A DNA stretch of 64,000 nt from Collibacillus ludicampi (GCF_023705585.1 NZ_BOQE01000001.1:2698710-2762709); one strand, 5' to 3'; numbered from the stretch's first letter, positions 9,815 to 20,436 are shown. The notes: generated from the letters alone by a model not told the origin. Made by a program: numbers and translations.

Positions 9815-11131
9815 ATGAAGATCGCGGTGATCGGTTCCGGGTATGTGGGAACAACAACGGCAGCTGTGTTGACCTCCTTGCATCATCATGTGACAGCTGC
9901 AGATATCGATATCACAAAAGTGAAGAAGTTAAAACAAGGAATTCTTCCGTTTGTCGAACCGGGACTCGACAAGTTTCTGATTTCTATGTTAGAAACCGGG
10001 CGGTTGAATTTCACAGCCGATATCTACCAAGCCGTTAAAGACAACCAGGTACTTTTAATCGCGGTTGGTACGCCATCGCGCGCAGATGGAACGGCTGATC
10101 TGCGCTTTCTGCAATCGGTAGCTGATACCATTGCATGTTCGATTCATGAATATAAAGTCATCGTTATAAAAAGTACTGTACCTGTGGGCACGAACCGGTG
10201 GTTTTCCGATTATTTGGGAAACAAGATTGGCAATCCTCACATGTTTGATGTGATTTCCAATCCGGAATTTTTGCGTGAAGGAAATGCTCTCCAAGATATG
10301 TTGCACCCGGATCGTACAGTTATCGGAGGGAAGAGTCAAAAGGCCATCCAAATCGTGAAGGAAATCTATGAATCTATGCAGAGTAACCTACTCGTTACAG
10401 ATTGGGAAACGGCTGAGTTGATAAAGTATGCATCCAATTCATTTTTGGCAACAAAAATTTCGTTTATCAACGAAATTGCACGCATTGCAGAACATGCGGG
10501 GGCTGATGTGGTTGAAATCGCGCGGGGAATGGGGATGGATTCGCGGATCGGAAGCGAGTTTTTACGAGCGGGAATCGGTTTTGGCGGTTCATGTTTTCCG
10601 AAAGACCTCAAAGCGCTGATCGCCACGGCGAAAGAGTTAGGTGCTGATTCGAAGATATTGGAAGCGGTCGAATATATAAACCGAACACAACCGAACTTCT
10701 ATACGGAAAAATTGAATCGTCTTCTTCAGAAAATTGCAAAAAGACCGTGGAAGATTGCAATTCTGGGATTGACGTTTAAACCCGATACGGATGACCAAAG
10801 GGAATCACCGGCCATACAGGTCGTGAATCACTTATTAGAAGAATGCGAGGAGATTCGCATTATTGACCCGACGATTCAAACACGGAACCAAACTCCTTGG
10901 CCGCATGAACAAAAAGTTACGATTTGTCGGACGACTACAGAATCCCTTTCAGGAGCAGACGCGGTGATCTTATGTACCGATTGGGAACAATTTTCAAACA
11001 TTGACTGGAAAGAAGCGGCCAGCCACATGCGTCATCCCGTCTTATTGGATGGACGCAATATGTTTGATCCGGATGATATCAGGTCAGCGGGCATGCGATA
11101 CCTCGCTTTGGGAAGAGGGGAATTTGAATAA
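9815..11131 (+). CDS. UDP-glucose 6-dehydrogenase family protein
   Basis: A 438-residue member of the UDP-glucose/GDP-mannose dehydrogenase family, which oxidises the C6 alcohol of a nucleotide sugar to a uronate with two NAD+. The NAD site is IAVIGSGYVGTTTAAVL, and the catalytic Cys is in GFGGSCFPKDLKALI near residue 255. A central and a C-terminal domain with GLTFKPDTDDQRESP follow. Most relatives of this length use UDP-glucose (Ugd/TuaD); a GDP-mannose substrate cannot be excluded in a cluster that makes GDP-mannose. Strong GGAGGGGGG site. Confidence 0.9.
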   Translation: MKIAVIGSGYVGTTTAAVLTSLHHHVTAADIDITKVKKLKQGILPFVEPGLDKFLISMLETGRLNFTADIYQAVKDNQVLLIAVGTPSRADGTADLRFLQSVADTIACSIHEYKVIVIKSTVPVGTNRWFSDYLGNKIGNPHMFDVISNPEFLREGNALQDMLHPDRTVIGGKSQKAIQIVKEIYESMQSNLLVTDWETAELIKYASNSFLATKISFINEIARIAEHAGADVVEIARGMGMDSRIGSEFLRAGIGFGGSCFPKDLKALIATAKELGADSKILEAVEYINRTQPNFYTEKLNRLLQKIAKRPWKIAILGLTFKPDTDDQRESPAIQVVNHLLEECEEIRIIDPTIQTRNQTPWPHEQKVTICRTTTESLSGADAVILCTDWEQFSNIDWKEAASHMRHPVLLDGRNMFDPDDIRSAGMRYLALGRGEFE

Positions 11132-11233
11132 AATTGAACATTTGCCCGCACAACCGGGCGATCCTTACATACATGGATCGATATCACGAAGGCCCGAACG
11201 AAATTGGGCTATGATACAAGCTACATCCATCGA

Positions 11234-11262
11234 TTGAACCGATTTCTTCGAATCGTTATAAT
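11234..11262 (+). promoter_or_regulatory. SigA-type promoter of the ytoI-like gene
   Basis: TTGAAC (11234-11239) and TATAAT (11257-11262) are separated by 17 nt. The start codon at 11298 is 36 nt further on, with a GGGGGA ribosome site between. Confidence 0.75.
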
Positions 11263-11297
11263 GAGGGCAAGATGAGTCGGACGGGGGATTTTACTAT

Positions 11298-12608
11298 ATG
11301 CTGACAAAACATGAGCAAATCTTAAAATATATTGAAGAATTAGAAGTCGGATCAAAAATTTCGGTTCGCCAGATTGCCAAAGAACTGGACGTTTCTGAAG
11401 GAACGGCTTATCGTGCCATCAAGGAGGCGGAAACTAGAGGGATTGTTTCGACAATCGAACGTGTGGGAACTGTTCGTATCGAAAAACAACAAAAGAAAGA
11501 CATCGATCGTCTGACGTTTGCGGAAGTGGTAAATATCGTAGACGGAACCGTCCTTGGTGGATCTGCAGGGTTGCATAAGACCCTGCATAAATTTGTGATC
11601 GGCGCCATGGAAGTGGATGCGATGATCCGCTACATCGACCGCGACTCCTTATTAATTGTAGGCAATCGCAATGAAGTCCATAAAGTTTCCTTAGAACACG
11701 GCGCCGCCGTGCTCATTTCGGGCGGATTCGACGCCACTCCGGAAGTCAAAGAGTTGGCGGACAAGTTGGAATTGCCTTTGATCTCTTCCGCATACGATAC
11801 ATTTACGATCGCCTCCATGATCAACCGGGCGATCTATGACCGTTTGATCAAGAAAGATATTTTGTTGGTGGAAGATATTTTGCGCAAAGACAATCAGCCT
11901 GTGATCATGCGGGTTGGCCAGCAAGTTGCCGATTGGCAGGAACTCGTGGAGCAAACGGGACATTCCCGTTTTCCGGTATTGGATGCGAACGACCGAATCG
12001 TCGGTATCGTTACCACGAAAGACGTATCCGGCGAAACGAATGACGTAGCCATCGAGAAGGTGATGACGAAGAATCCGATTACCGTTTCCCCAAAATCATC
12101 CGTTGCTTCTACCGCTCACATGATGATTTGGGAAGGGATCGAACTATTGCCCGTCGTTGACGGAAGGAAACTGGTCGGCGTGATCTCCCGCCAAGATGTG
12201 ATTAAAGCACTCCAATATATTCAGAAACAGCCGCAAGTGGGACAAACGATCCAGGATATCGTCTTGACCCATTTTTCACTCGATCGTTCGGAAGACAAGG
12301 CAGTTTCACTCGTCGGGGAAGTGACCCCTCAGATGACGAATCAACTGGGGGGCGTTTCTACAGGAGTTTTGATGATATTGATCAGTGAAGCGGGCAGTCA
12401 AGCGATTCGCCGGATAAAAAATGTTGACCTCGTGGTCGAGAACGTATCGGTCTATTTCCTGAAGCCGATTCAGATCGAGAGCACCATCCAAGTGCGTGCA
12501 GAGGTCATCGATATCGGGCGCAAATCGGGAAAAGCGGATGTGCAAATTTATCATCGCGGTGAACTCATGGGCAAGGCGCTTTTTACCGCGCAGGTGTTAG
12601 ATCGTTAA
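11298..12608 (+). CDS. ytoI: YtoI-like HTH/DRTGG/CBS/hotdog regulator
   Basis: A 436-residue four-part protein. Residues 1-60 form a winged-helix segment (ISVRQIAKELDVSEGTAYRA). Residues 70-175 resemble a DRTGG domain. Two CBS motifs follow (FPVLDANDRIVGIVTTKDV and LPVVDGRKLVGVISRQDV). A hotdog thioesterase-like fold occupies about residues 310-436. This order is that of Bacillus YtoI, whose gene lies near dnaE as here. CBS domains usually bind adenine nucleotides, so energy or acyl sensing is plausible, but the targets are unknown. Confidence 0.88.
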   Translation: MLTKHEQILKYIEELEVGSKISVRQIAKELDVSEGTAYRAIKEAETRGIVSTIERVGTVRIEKQQKKDIDRLTFAEVVNIVDGTVLGGSAGLHKTLHKFVIGAMEVDAMIRYIDRDSLLIVGNRNEVHKVSLEHGAAVLISGGFDATPEVKELADKLELPLISSAYDTFTIASMINRAIYDRLIKKDILLVEDILRKDNQPVIMRVGQQVADWQELVEQTGHSRFPVLDANDRIVGIVTTKDVSGETNDVAIEKVMTKNPITVSPKSSVASTAHMMIWEGIELLPVVDGRKLVGVISRQDVIKALQYIQKQPQVGQTIQDIVLTHFSLDRSEDKAVSLVGEVTPQMTNQLGGVSTGVLMILISEAGSQAIRRIKNVDLVVENVSVYFLKPIQIESTIQVRAEVIDIGRKSGKADVQIYHRGELMGKALFTAQVLDR

Positions 12609-12655
12609 GGATGGAAATGTGAGCTATGTCTTGCTTTTATAGAATCGGATATAAT

Positions 12656-12681
12656 AGAGAGCGAACATACGCTCTCTTTTT
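12656..12681 (+). terminator. Terminator of the ytoI-like gene
   Basis: AGAGAGCG (12656-12663) pairs perfectly with CGCTCTCT (12670-12677) around the 6-nt loop AACATA, followed by a run of Ts. Confidence 0.9.
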
Positions 12682-12702
12682 CGTTGGTTGAAACCAACTA
12701 GA

Positions 12703-13028
12703 AAAATGTGTAGTTTGGCGGGCGTATGCTTTGCGTTCGCGCTCCGTGGAGGTCGTCTCAGTGGGTATATGCTTTGCGCTCATGCTCCGTGAAGGTCGTC
12801 TCGCATGGAATCTTAATCAAATGTTGCGAGACGACCTTCACGGAGCATGAGCGCAAAGCATATACCCCCTCACGACCATAAAGGAAGCGATACGACCTCC
12901 AAAGTCGCTGTCTCACGCAAAGCATTACACCCACCCAAAAGCCACTCCGTTTCTTGTGGCAGCTTTAAACTTCTGTTTCAAAACAAGAACTTTTCATCCT
13001 CTGATGGCGCCGCTCAAGCGACATGGGG
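12703..13028 (+). repeat. Nested-palindrome element, copy A (two nested arms)
   Basis: The left end AAAATGTGTAGTTTGG is followed by an outer arm (about 12717-12759) and an inner arm (12762-12805), the loop, then the inner return arm (12824-12868) and outer return arm (12890-12935). The inner arms are a near-perfect 44-bp palindrome around a 19-nt loop. A right tail with CAAAAGCCACTCCG and CCTCTGATGGCGCC (12936-13028) ends just before the dnaE ribosome site. The tail, arms and loop recur in copy E. No coding capacity is apparent. Acronym family not recognised. Confidence 0.85.
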
Positions 13029-13049
13029 GATTAGAAAGGAACTGTTCTC

Positions 13050-16000
13050 ATGCAAACATCATTTGTCCATTTGCATGTACATACAGAATACAGCCTTCTT
13101 GAAAGCGCCTGCCGGATTGAAGCGCTCATGCGGTTGGCTCAGGACTACGGGATGAACGCTATCGCCATCACCGATCACATGGCGATGTATGGCGTGATTC
13201 CTTTTTATAAAGAAGCGATCAAACGAGGGATCAAGCCGATCATCGGTTGTGTCGTTCACGTAACGAATGAGGCAACGACCGATCATCGTGCCAACGTGAC
13301 CCCTTATCATGTAGTTCTCTTGGCAGAAACGGTCACCGGCTATCGGAATCTTGTGCAGCTCGTATCGAAAGCCCATCTCCAGTCCCGTTTCATGCGTCCG
13401 CTTGTCGATAAGGCGATGCTCGCTGCACATGCGGAAGGATTGATCGCGTTAACAGGAGGAACGGAAGGAGAAGTGGCTGCCCGCGTCGCTGCGGGTGATC
13501 TAGAAGGTGCACGCGCCGCGCTTCATGAGCTCGTTGCCATATTCGGAAAGAACCATCTGTTTATCGAACTGCAAGATCACGGACTGCTTATGCAACGCCA
13601 GATCAATCAACACCTCATCCATCTTGCCCGCGAAACGGGTCTAGGTCTTGTGGCTACAAACGATGTGCATTATTTGAAGCGAGAAGATGCGCCCGTTTAT
13701 GATATTCTGCTTGCCATCGGCCAAGGCAAAACGCTGGATGATCCGTCGCGGAGACGTGCAGAAACGGACGGACAGTATCTTACAAGCGAACGGGAAATGA
13801 TTGAACGTTTCCGTTATATACCTGAAGCGATCGAAAATACGGTCAAAATTGCAGAACGTTGTCAGGTTGATCTGGAACTGGGCAGAACCCACCTACCTGT
13901 TTTCGATCTGCCGGCAGGGTTTGACGAGAACGAATACCTTGCCCATCTGTGCAAACAGGGGATCCGCGAAAGATACGGCGCGCCCACACCGGAGATCGTC
14001 AGTCGTCTCGAACATGAGCTGCGTGTCATTCAACACCTCGGGTTCGCGGGCTATTTTCTCATCGTATGGGATTTTATGCGGTTTGCTCATGAGAACGGAA
14101 TCACGACAGGGCCGGGCAGAGGTTCCGCTGCCGGAAGCCTTGTGGCCTATCTGCTGCGGATTACGGATGTCGATCCGTTGCGTTATGGACTTCTGTTTGA
14201 ACGCTTTTTGAATCCGGAGCGGGTCTCGTGGCCGGATATCGATATCGATTTCTTGGATGAACGCCGCAGTGAAATGATCGCGTATGTCACCCACAAATAC
14301 GGTCATGACCGTGTCGCACAGATTATCACGTACGGAACGATGGCTGCGCGGGCGGCCGTCAGAGATGTCGGTCGGGTCATGGGCCTTACCCCACAGGAAA
14401 TCGACCGGATCGCCAAGTTGATTCCCCATAAGGTCGGCACGACGATTGACAAAGCGCTTGCGTCCGTACAGGAATTGAGCGATTTGTATGAGACGAACGA
14501 GAAGGTTCGTCTAGTTATAGACAGGGCGAAAGCGATTGAAGGTCTCCCGCGTCACACGTCGATCCATGCGGCAGGTGTCGTGATCGCCAAAGAGCCGTTG
14601 ACGAACTATGTGCCTTTACAAAAGGGGGCGGATGGCGGGGTTGTCACCCAATACGCTATGGAGGATCTCGAAGCGGTCGGCCTTTTAAAGATGGACTTTC
14701 TGGGATTGCGGACGCTCTCTATCATCAATCACGCATGCGAGGAGATCGAACGGAGTGAAGGGATCAAGCTCGATTTTTCCAAGATGGAGATGGATGATCC
14801 AAAGACATTCGCCTTATTGTCACGAGGGGATACGGATGGCTGTTTCCAATTGGAATCGGCCGGCGTGAAACTCGTCTTGAGGGAACTGCGTCCGACTCAC
14901 TTTGAAGATATCTTTGCCGTGATCTCCTTGTACCGCCCTGGTCCAATGGAAAATATCCCAGCCTTTATCAAAGCGAAACATGGGGAAACGCAAGTCAAGT
15001 ATCCTCATCCAAGTCTGGCTTCCATCTTGAAAGATACATACGGCGTAATCGTTTACCAAGAGCAAATCATGCAGATCGCTTCCGAAATGGCGGGCTTTAC
15101 TCTGGGTCAAGCCGATCTGTTGCGCCGTGCGGTAGGCAAGAAGAAACGCGAGATTCTCGATGAACAACGGGAGATTTTTGTTAAGGGCTGTATAAAAAAG
15201 GGGCATGATGAAAAGGTTGCCCATATGGTTTATGATTGGATCGTAAAATTTGCCGATTACGGATTTAACAAATCTCACGGTGTTGCCTACGGGATCCTTG
15301 CGTATCGCACCGCCTACCTGAAAGCGAACTACCCGGCTGCATTCATGGCCGCATTGCTTACTTCCTGGCTTTTCTCTTCCGCGAAGGTAGCGCAATATGT
15401 GGAAGAATGCAAGAGAATGGGGATTTCCGTGTTACCGCCGGACGTAAACAAGAGCAGTCATCGTTTTACCGTTGAAGAGGGTCAAATCCGCTTCTCTCTT
15501 GCGGCGATTAAAAATGTGGGGACGGCTGCCATTCAGTCCATTCTCGATGCTAGGCGCAAGGGGGAATTCAGGGATCTGTTGGACTTCTGCCGTCGTGTGG
15601 ACTTGAGAGTCTGTAACAAACGGGTGGTGGAAAACCTCGTTCGCGCGGGTACGTTCGATTGGACAGGGCAATCGCGGAAGGGCATGTTGCTCGCGCTTGA
15701 CGATGCGTTCGATAAGGGAACTCGTTTAAGAAGGGAGTTGGATAATTCGCAAATCAGTCTGTTTGGTCTCATGGAGGATATGCATGAGACACCTGATTTA
15801 CGAGTTCCGCCCGTCCAAGATTTTTCGGATCAGGAACGACTGGAGATGGAAAAAGAGTTACTCGGTGTTTATGTGAGCGCCCATCCTTTGGAAAAATTCA
15901 GGAATATTCTTGATCGCTTCGCCGTTCGTCTATCCGAACTTTCCGAGTATGAGGACGGCCAATCGATTCGGGTGGGAGGTATCATCCGCAATCTCAAGGT

Positions 16001-16529
16001 GATTCAAACCAAAAAAGGGCAGACGATGGCGTTTATCCTCTTGGAAGATCTGACGGCCGCGTGTGAGGTGGTTGTCTTCCCTTCCGTCTATGCCAAGCAT
16101 TCGCCAATTCTGCAAGAAGAAGCGATGATCGACATGAGATGCCGCTTGCAAATACAAGACGAAGGATGTAAGTTGGTTGCCTTCGACATCCGCCCGCTCA
16201 GCCTGGAGACGGAGGATGACAAACCGGAAGCTGGCGGTCGAACGCCGTCTCGGAATCAAAACCCTCATTCGGAAGAGCACCCGATGATTTTTATTCGCGT
16301 GACCCCGGATGATGAAAGGGACGGGAAGTTGCAGGCGCTGAAAGGTTGGTTCGCGAAGAATCCCGGTACGCTGCCCGTCACTCTTTTTTATACGCGGAAC
16401 CGTACGGCACGAGAGATATCCGACCGTGTCTCCGGGACACAGGAGTTTCTCTCGGGAGTCGAACGAATTCTTGGCCCGGACAGTGTTGTCAAGAAAAAAA
16501 CAGTCAAACATCGGGACATTCATTCATAG
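13050..16529 (+). CDS. dnaE: DNA polymerase III alpha subunit (DnaE)
   Basis: A 1159-residue replicative polymerase of the DnaE1 type. The N-terminal PHP domain starts VHLHVHTEYSLLESACRIEA. The polymerase core has GPGRGSAAGSLVAYLLRI and the catalytic aspartates in WPDIDIDFLDERR. YGFNKSHGVAYGILAYRTAY is in the fingers region. An OB fold lies near residues 975-1050 (IRVGGIIRNLKVIQTKKGQT). Start ATG has AAAGGAA 8 nt upstream, directly after repeat copy A. The neighbours match Bacillus, although the usual malS-like gene before accD is absent. Confidence 0.97.
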   Translation: MQTSFVHLHVHTEYSLLESACRIEALMRLAQDYGMNAIAITDHMAMYGVIPFYKEAIKRGIKPIIGCVVHVTNEATTDHRANVTPYHVVLLAETVTGYRNLVQLVSKAHLQSRFMRPLVDKAMLAAHAEGLIALTGGTEGEVAARVAAGDLEGARAALHELVAIFGKNHLFIELQDHGLLMQRQINQHLIHLARETGLGLVATNDVHYLKREDAPVYDILLAIGQGKTLDDPSRRRAETDGQYLTSEREMIERFRYIPEAIENTVKIAERCQVDLELGRTHLPVFDLPAGFDENEYLAHLCKQGIRERYGAPTPEIVSRLEHELRVIQHLGFAGYFLIVWDFMRFAHENGITTGPGRGSAAGSLVAYLLRITDVDPLRYGLLFERFLNPERVSWPDIDIDFLDERRSEMIAYVTHKYGHDRVAQIITYGTMAARAAVRDVGRVMGLTPQEIDRIAKLIPHKVGTTIDKALASVQELSDLYETNEKVRLVIDRAKAIEGLPRHTSIHAAGVVIAKEPLTNYVPLQKGADGGVVTQYAMEDLEAVGLLKMDFLGLRTLSIINHACEEIERSEGIKLDFSKMEMDDPKTFALLSRGDTDGCFQLESAGVKLVLRELRPTHFEDIFAVISLYRPGPMENIPAFIKAKHGETQVKYPHPSLASILKDTYGVIVYQEQIMQIASEMAGFTLGQADLLRRAVGKKKREILDEQREIFVKGCIKKGHDEKVAHMVYDWIVKFADYGFNKSHGVAYGILAYRTAYLKANYPAAFMAALLTSWLFSSAKVAQYVEECKRMGISVLPPDVNKSSHRFTVEEGQIRFSLAAIKNVGTAAIQSILDARRKGEFRDLLDFCRRVDLRVCNKRVVENLVRAGTFDWTGQSRKGMLLALDDAFDKGTRLRRELDNSQISLFGLMEDMHETPDLRVPPVQDFSDQERLEMEKELLGVYVSAHPLEKFRNILDRFAVRLSELSEYEDGQSIRVGGIIRNLKVIQTKKGQTMAFILLEDLTAACEVVVFPSVYAKHSPILQEEAMIDMRCRLQIQDEGCKLVAFDIRPLSLETEDDKPEAGGRTPSRNQNPHSEEHPMIFIRVTPDDERDGKLQALKGWFAKNPGTLPVTLFYTRNRTAREISDRVSGTQEFLSGVERILGPDSVVKKKTVKHRDIHS

Positions 16530-16564
16530 CATGGAAGTATCCTCAAGGGCAAGGAGGGCTACCC

Positions 16565-17032
16565 ATGCACATGAATGTTGTGCAATTGTTAGAGAGCCGC
16601 GGAGTCAAAGTGGACGATATTGTCGATATCGTCTACACGCTGCAGAAACCGTATCATCCCGATCTGAAACAAGAAGAGTGCCAAATCAGTGTCATGCGCG
16701 TCTTGGCGAAGCGGGAAGTACAACATGCGCTCTACACGGGAATTGCATTGGATGAATTGGCGGAAAAGAATCTCCTCCCCGAGCCTTTGCAATCGATAAT
16801 GAATTCGGATGAACCGCTATACGGAGTGGACGAGATTCTTGCTCTTGGCATCACCAATGTATATGGTTCGATTGGTCTTACTTCATTCGGTTATCTCGAT
16901 AAAGAAAAACTTGGAATTCTTAAACGATTGAACGTTAAAGGATCGGGCATCCACGTGTTTCTCGATGATTTGGTGGCGGGAATCGCCGCGGCCGCATCGG
17001 CGAGAATTGCACATCGGAACGGACAAAGTTAA
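16565..17032 (+). CDS. pgpA: Phosphatidylglycerophosphatase A family protein (YutG-like)
   Basis: A 155-residue protein of the PgpA/YutG family, which dephosphorylates phosphatidylglycerophosphate in phospholipid synthesis. Family features are LLESRGVKVDDIVDIVYTLQ at the N-terminus, YGVDEILALGITNVYGSIGL in the middle, and FLDDLVAGIAAAASARI at the end. The frame extends far upstream within dnaE, but the ATG at 16565 with AAGGAGG 7 nt before it is the clear start. It follows dnaE by 35 nt and is probably co-transcribed. Confidence 0.85.
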   Translation: MHMNVVQLLESRGVKVDDIVDIVYTLQKPYHPDLKQEECQISVMRVLAKREVQHALYTGIALDELAEKNLLPEPLQSIMNSDEPLYGVDEILALGITNVYGSIGLTSFGYLDKEKLGILKRLNVKGSGIHVFLDDLVAGIAAAASARIAHRNGQS

Positions 17033-17104
17033 TATCTTCGATATGTATGCTAGTACTGGTTTTATACGGCGTGCTATAATGGTTGATAGAGCGGCTGCGC
17101 TTTC

Positions 17105-17134
17105 TTGCACCCCTTGTCTTACCTGTGATATGAT
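17105..17134 (+). promoter_or_regulatory. Promoter of the accD-accA operon
   Basis: TTGCAC (17105-17110) and TATGAT (17129-17134) are 18 nt apart, with a TG one base before the -10. A second extended -10, TGCTATAAT, lies at 17072-17080. Confidence 0.6.
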
Positions 17135-17176
17135 GAATGAAAATTTGGGGGATGGTTTTTTGGAAGGAGTTCTTGT

Positions 17177-17374
17177 ATGTGGACGGTAATCTATATTGCT
17201 CCCAACGCCAAAACGGCTGAACGCATTCAAGAAAAGCTGACACAAGAAGGTTTCCTTGTGAAACTCCGGCAAACCAACATCGCGAAACAACAATATGAAA
17301 TTCTTGTACCCGAATCGGAGCTCGATGAAGTACAAGAAGTGTTGAAGGATATATTGCATTCCTCACACAGGTAA
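17177..17374 (+). CDS. Conserved small protein before accD
   Basis: A 65-residue protein beginning MWTVIYIAPNAKTAERIQ and ending with EILVPESELDEVQEVLKDIL. Short homologues in this position upstream of accD are common in Bacillales and resemble the DUF2007-like putative signalling fold. They are sometimes mislabelled as glutamate decarboxylase; nothing here supports that. It has GGAG before the ATG and lies about 18 nt from accD, so it is probably part of the acetyl-CoA carboxylase operon. Function unknown. Confidence 0.75.
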   Translation: MWTVIYIAPNAKTAERIQEKLTQEGFLVKLRQTNIAKQQYEILVPESELDEVQEVLKDILHSSHR

Positions 17375-17392
17375 GGTATGAGAGGTGGAAGT

Positions 17393-18268
17393 GTGCTTAA
17401 AGACCTATTTCAAAAGAAAGTAAAATATGCGACATTGTCCACTCAGGATGTGGCGCCTCGCAAAGAGTCAATCCCTGAAGGGATTATGACCAAATGCAAG
17501 AAGTGTGGAGAATTGTTGCTCACAAAAGAGTTGGATAAGCATTTGAAGACTTGTCCTCGTTGTGGGTATCATTTTCCATTATCCGCTCCTGAGCGTATAC
17601 AATGGACGTTGGATGAAGGACATTTTTTCGAATATGATGCGGGAATGACATCGGTCGACCCGTTGCGCTTTCCCGATTATCCTGCAAAGCTCGAAGCGGT
17701 GAAAGAGAGTACGGGACTCCAAGAAGCGGTAGTAACAGGGGAAGGTACATTGGAAGGCTTCCCGGTGGTCATCGGTGTAATGGATTCGCGCTTTATCATG
17801 GGATCCATGGGTTCGGTAGTGGGCGAGAAGATCACGCGTGCGGTCGAGCGGGCAGTTGAGAAGAAGTATCCTTTGATTCTGTTCACGGCTTCCGGCGGGG
17901 CCAGAATGCAGGAAGGTACGTTTTCGTTGATGCAGATGGCGAAGATTTCCGCCGCCCTGCGCAAATTGGGGGATGCGCGGTTGCCTTATATTGCGGTACT
18001 TACTCATCCGACGACAGGCGGTGTCACCGCTTCGTTCGCGATGCTCGGAGATTTGAATATCGCTGAACCGGGAGCTTTGATCGGATTTGCAGGTCGGCGT
18101 GTGATCGAACAGACGATTCGTCAAAAACTGCCCGACGATTTTCAAACGGCGGAGTTCCTCTTGAAACACGGAATGCTGGACAAAGTGGTTCACCGCAAGG
18201 AGATGAAACATACGTTGGCGAAAATATTGGAAATGCATCGTATAGGGGGGGCACCTAATGCCCGCTGA
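17393..18268 (+). CDS. accD: Acetyl-CoA carboxylase carboxyltransferase subunit beta
   Basis: Forms with AccA the transferase that moves the carboxyl group from carboxybiotin to acetyl-CoA for fatty-acid synthesis. An N-terminal zinc ribbon (CKKCGEL ... CPRCGYH) and the acyl-CoA site [19 protein letters not shown] are visible. An ATG at 17378 is in frame, but the family begins M-L-K-D, which matches the GTG at 17393 with GAGGTGG close upstream. Length 291. The stop overlaps the accA start by 11 nt. Confidence 0.95.
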   Translation: MLKDLFQKKVKYATLSTQDVAPRKESIPEGIMTKCKKCGELLLTKELDKHLKTCPRCGYHFPLSAPERIQWTLDEGHFFEYDAGMTSVDPLRFPDYPAKLEAVKESTGLQEAVVTGEGTLEGFPVVIGVMDSRFIMGSMGSVVGEKITRAVERAVEKKYPLILFTASGGARMQEGTFSLMQMAKISAALRKLGDARLPYIAVLTHPTTGGVTASFAMLGDLNIAEPGALIGFAGRRVIEQTIRQKLPDDFQTAEFLLKHGMLDKVVHRKEMKHTLAKILEMHRIGGAPNAR

Positions 18269-19217
18269 ATTGCAATTTGAAAAGCCCCTGCTGGAACTTC
18301 GTGACAAGATTGAGGAGTTGAAGCGTTTCACGGAAGAGAAAGGGATTGATTTCTCCGAAGAAGTGGCAAAGCTTGAACAAAAAGCGGCCGAATTGGAGCG
18401 GACGATCTACGGAGGGTTGACCCCATGGCAAAGAATTCAGATCGCCAGACATCCGGAGCGCCCCACAACGCTCGATTACATAAAGAGTTTATGCACCGAT
18501 TTTATCGAATTGCATGGTGACCGTACATTTGGCGATGACCCTGCAATTGTGGGCGGCATTGCCAAATTTGAGGACATGCCGATCACCGTCATCGGTCACC
18601 AAAAAGGTGGCGGCAATACGAAAGAGAATATTTATCGCAACTTCGGTATGGCTCATCCAGAAGGCTATCGCAAAGCGTTGCGATTGATGAAACAGGCGGA
18701 AAAGTTTCGTCGGCCGGTGTTATGCTTCATTGATACAGCCGGCGCGTATGCCGGGATGACTGCCGAGGAGCGCGGAATCGGTGAAGCGATTGCGCGAAAC
18801 TTGCTGGAGATGGCGGGATTGAAAACGCCAATCGTCTCAATCGTCACTGGGGAAGGAGGTTCCGGAGGGGCTCTCGGTCTTGGTGTAGCCGACCGAGTAT
18901 ATATGCTGCAAAACGCGTATTATTCGGTGATTTCTCCCGAATCGGCGGCTGCACTCTTATGGAAAGATGCCACGCAAGCGGAACGGGCGGCGAATACAAT
19001 GAGAATCCTCGCACCTGATTTGTATGAATTCGGTCTCATCGATGGCATCATCGAGGAACCCCTCGGCGGTGTTCAGAAAGCGCCCGAACAGGTGATACGG
19101 AACATGCGTGAAACGTTGCATTCCGCTTTCCGTGAACTTCTTCAATTGTCGGATGAAGAACTTTTAGAACAGAGGTATCAGAAATTCAAAGCGATGGGGC
19201 AGTTTACGGAAGTGTAA
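18258..19217 (+). CDS. accA: Acetyl-CoA carboxylase carboxyltransferase subunit alpha
   Basis: Partner of AccD; 319 residues, normal length. The N-terminal helical segment ([16 protein letters not shown]) precedes the conserved [18 protein letters not shown]. The active-site region has [27 protein letters not shown], with glycine loops [20 protein letters not shown]. The start overlaps accD, which indicates coupled translation and equal subunit supply. Confidence 0.96.
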   Translation: MPAELQFEKPLLELRDKIEELKRFTEEKGIDFSEEVAKLEQKAAELERTIYGGLTPWQRIQIARHPERPTTLDYIKSLCTDFIELHGDRTFGDDPAIVGGIAKFEDMPITVIGHQKGGGNTKENIYRNFGMAHPEGYRKALRLMKQAEKFRRPVLCFIDTAGAYAGMTAEERGIGEAIARNLLEMAGLKTPIVSIVTGEGGSGGALGLGVADRVYMLQNAYYSVISPESAAALLWKDATQAERAANTMRILAPDLYEFGLIDGIIEEPLGGVQKAPEQVIRNMRETLHSAFRELLQLSDEELLEQRYQKFKAMGQFTEV

Positions 19218-19282
19218 GAGCATATGCGAAAAAAGACGAAAAGGACTTTTTGAAAAACCTTCATACACATAGAGTTTTGTAA

Positions 19283-19331
19283 GGCGGAATACCCTATACC
19301 TGATTTCAGGAATAGGGACCGCCACCTTTTA
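19283..19331 (+). terminator. Probable terminator hairpin after accA
   Basis: GGCGG (19283-19287) pairs with CCGCC (19319-19323). Within it CCCTAT pairs with ATAGGG and CCTG with CAGG. The 3' side is ACCTTTT, a weak T-run. Confidence 0.55.
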
Positions 19332-19342
19332 GATCTTACATG

Positions 19343-19375
19343 GACAATATTTGTCCCGGCGGGACAAATATTGTC
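19343..19375. promoter_or_regulatory. Perfect 33-bp palindrome upstream of pfkA
   Basis: The arm GACAATATTTGTCCCG (19343-19358) is the exact reverse complement of 19360-19375, with a single central base. It lies 85 nt before pfkA. It could be an operator for a dimeric regulator of the pfkA-pyk operon, or an RNA hairpin. No T-run follows, so it is not a typical terminator. Confidence 0.6.
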
Positions 19376-19382
19376 TCATAGC

Positions 19383-19424
19383 TTGAGACGATCTCCACAA
19401 GGTATGATCGCTAAGCATTACGCA
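19383..19424 (-). repeat. Possible remnant of the nested-palindrome element
   Basis: GAGACGATCTCCAC followed by GCTAAGCATTACGC aligns base by base, with a few mismatches, to one arm of copy D (GAGACGACCTCCAC ... GCAAAGCATACGCC). Only one arm is convincing, so this is a degenerate or chance match. Confidence 0.4.
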
Positions 19425-19445
19425 TGCACATAGATTTTTGAGTAG

Positions 19446-20420
<975 letters not shown>

Positions 20421-20436
20421 CTTGGAGGTTTAGACA

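Noticed and set aside
12847-13155. Open frames inside repeat copies A, D and E
   Set aside because: They follow the repeat sequence, differ between copies, lack ribosome sites and encode no consistent protein.
17177-17374. Glutamate decarboxylase label often given to this small protein
   Set aside because: At 65 residues with no PLP motif it cannot be that enzyme.
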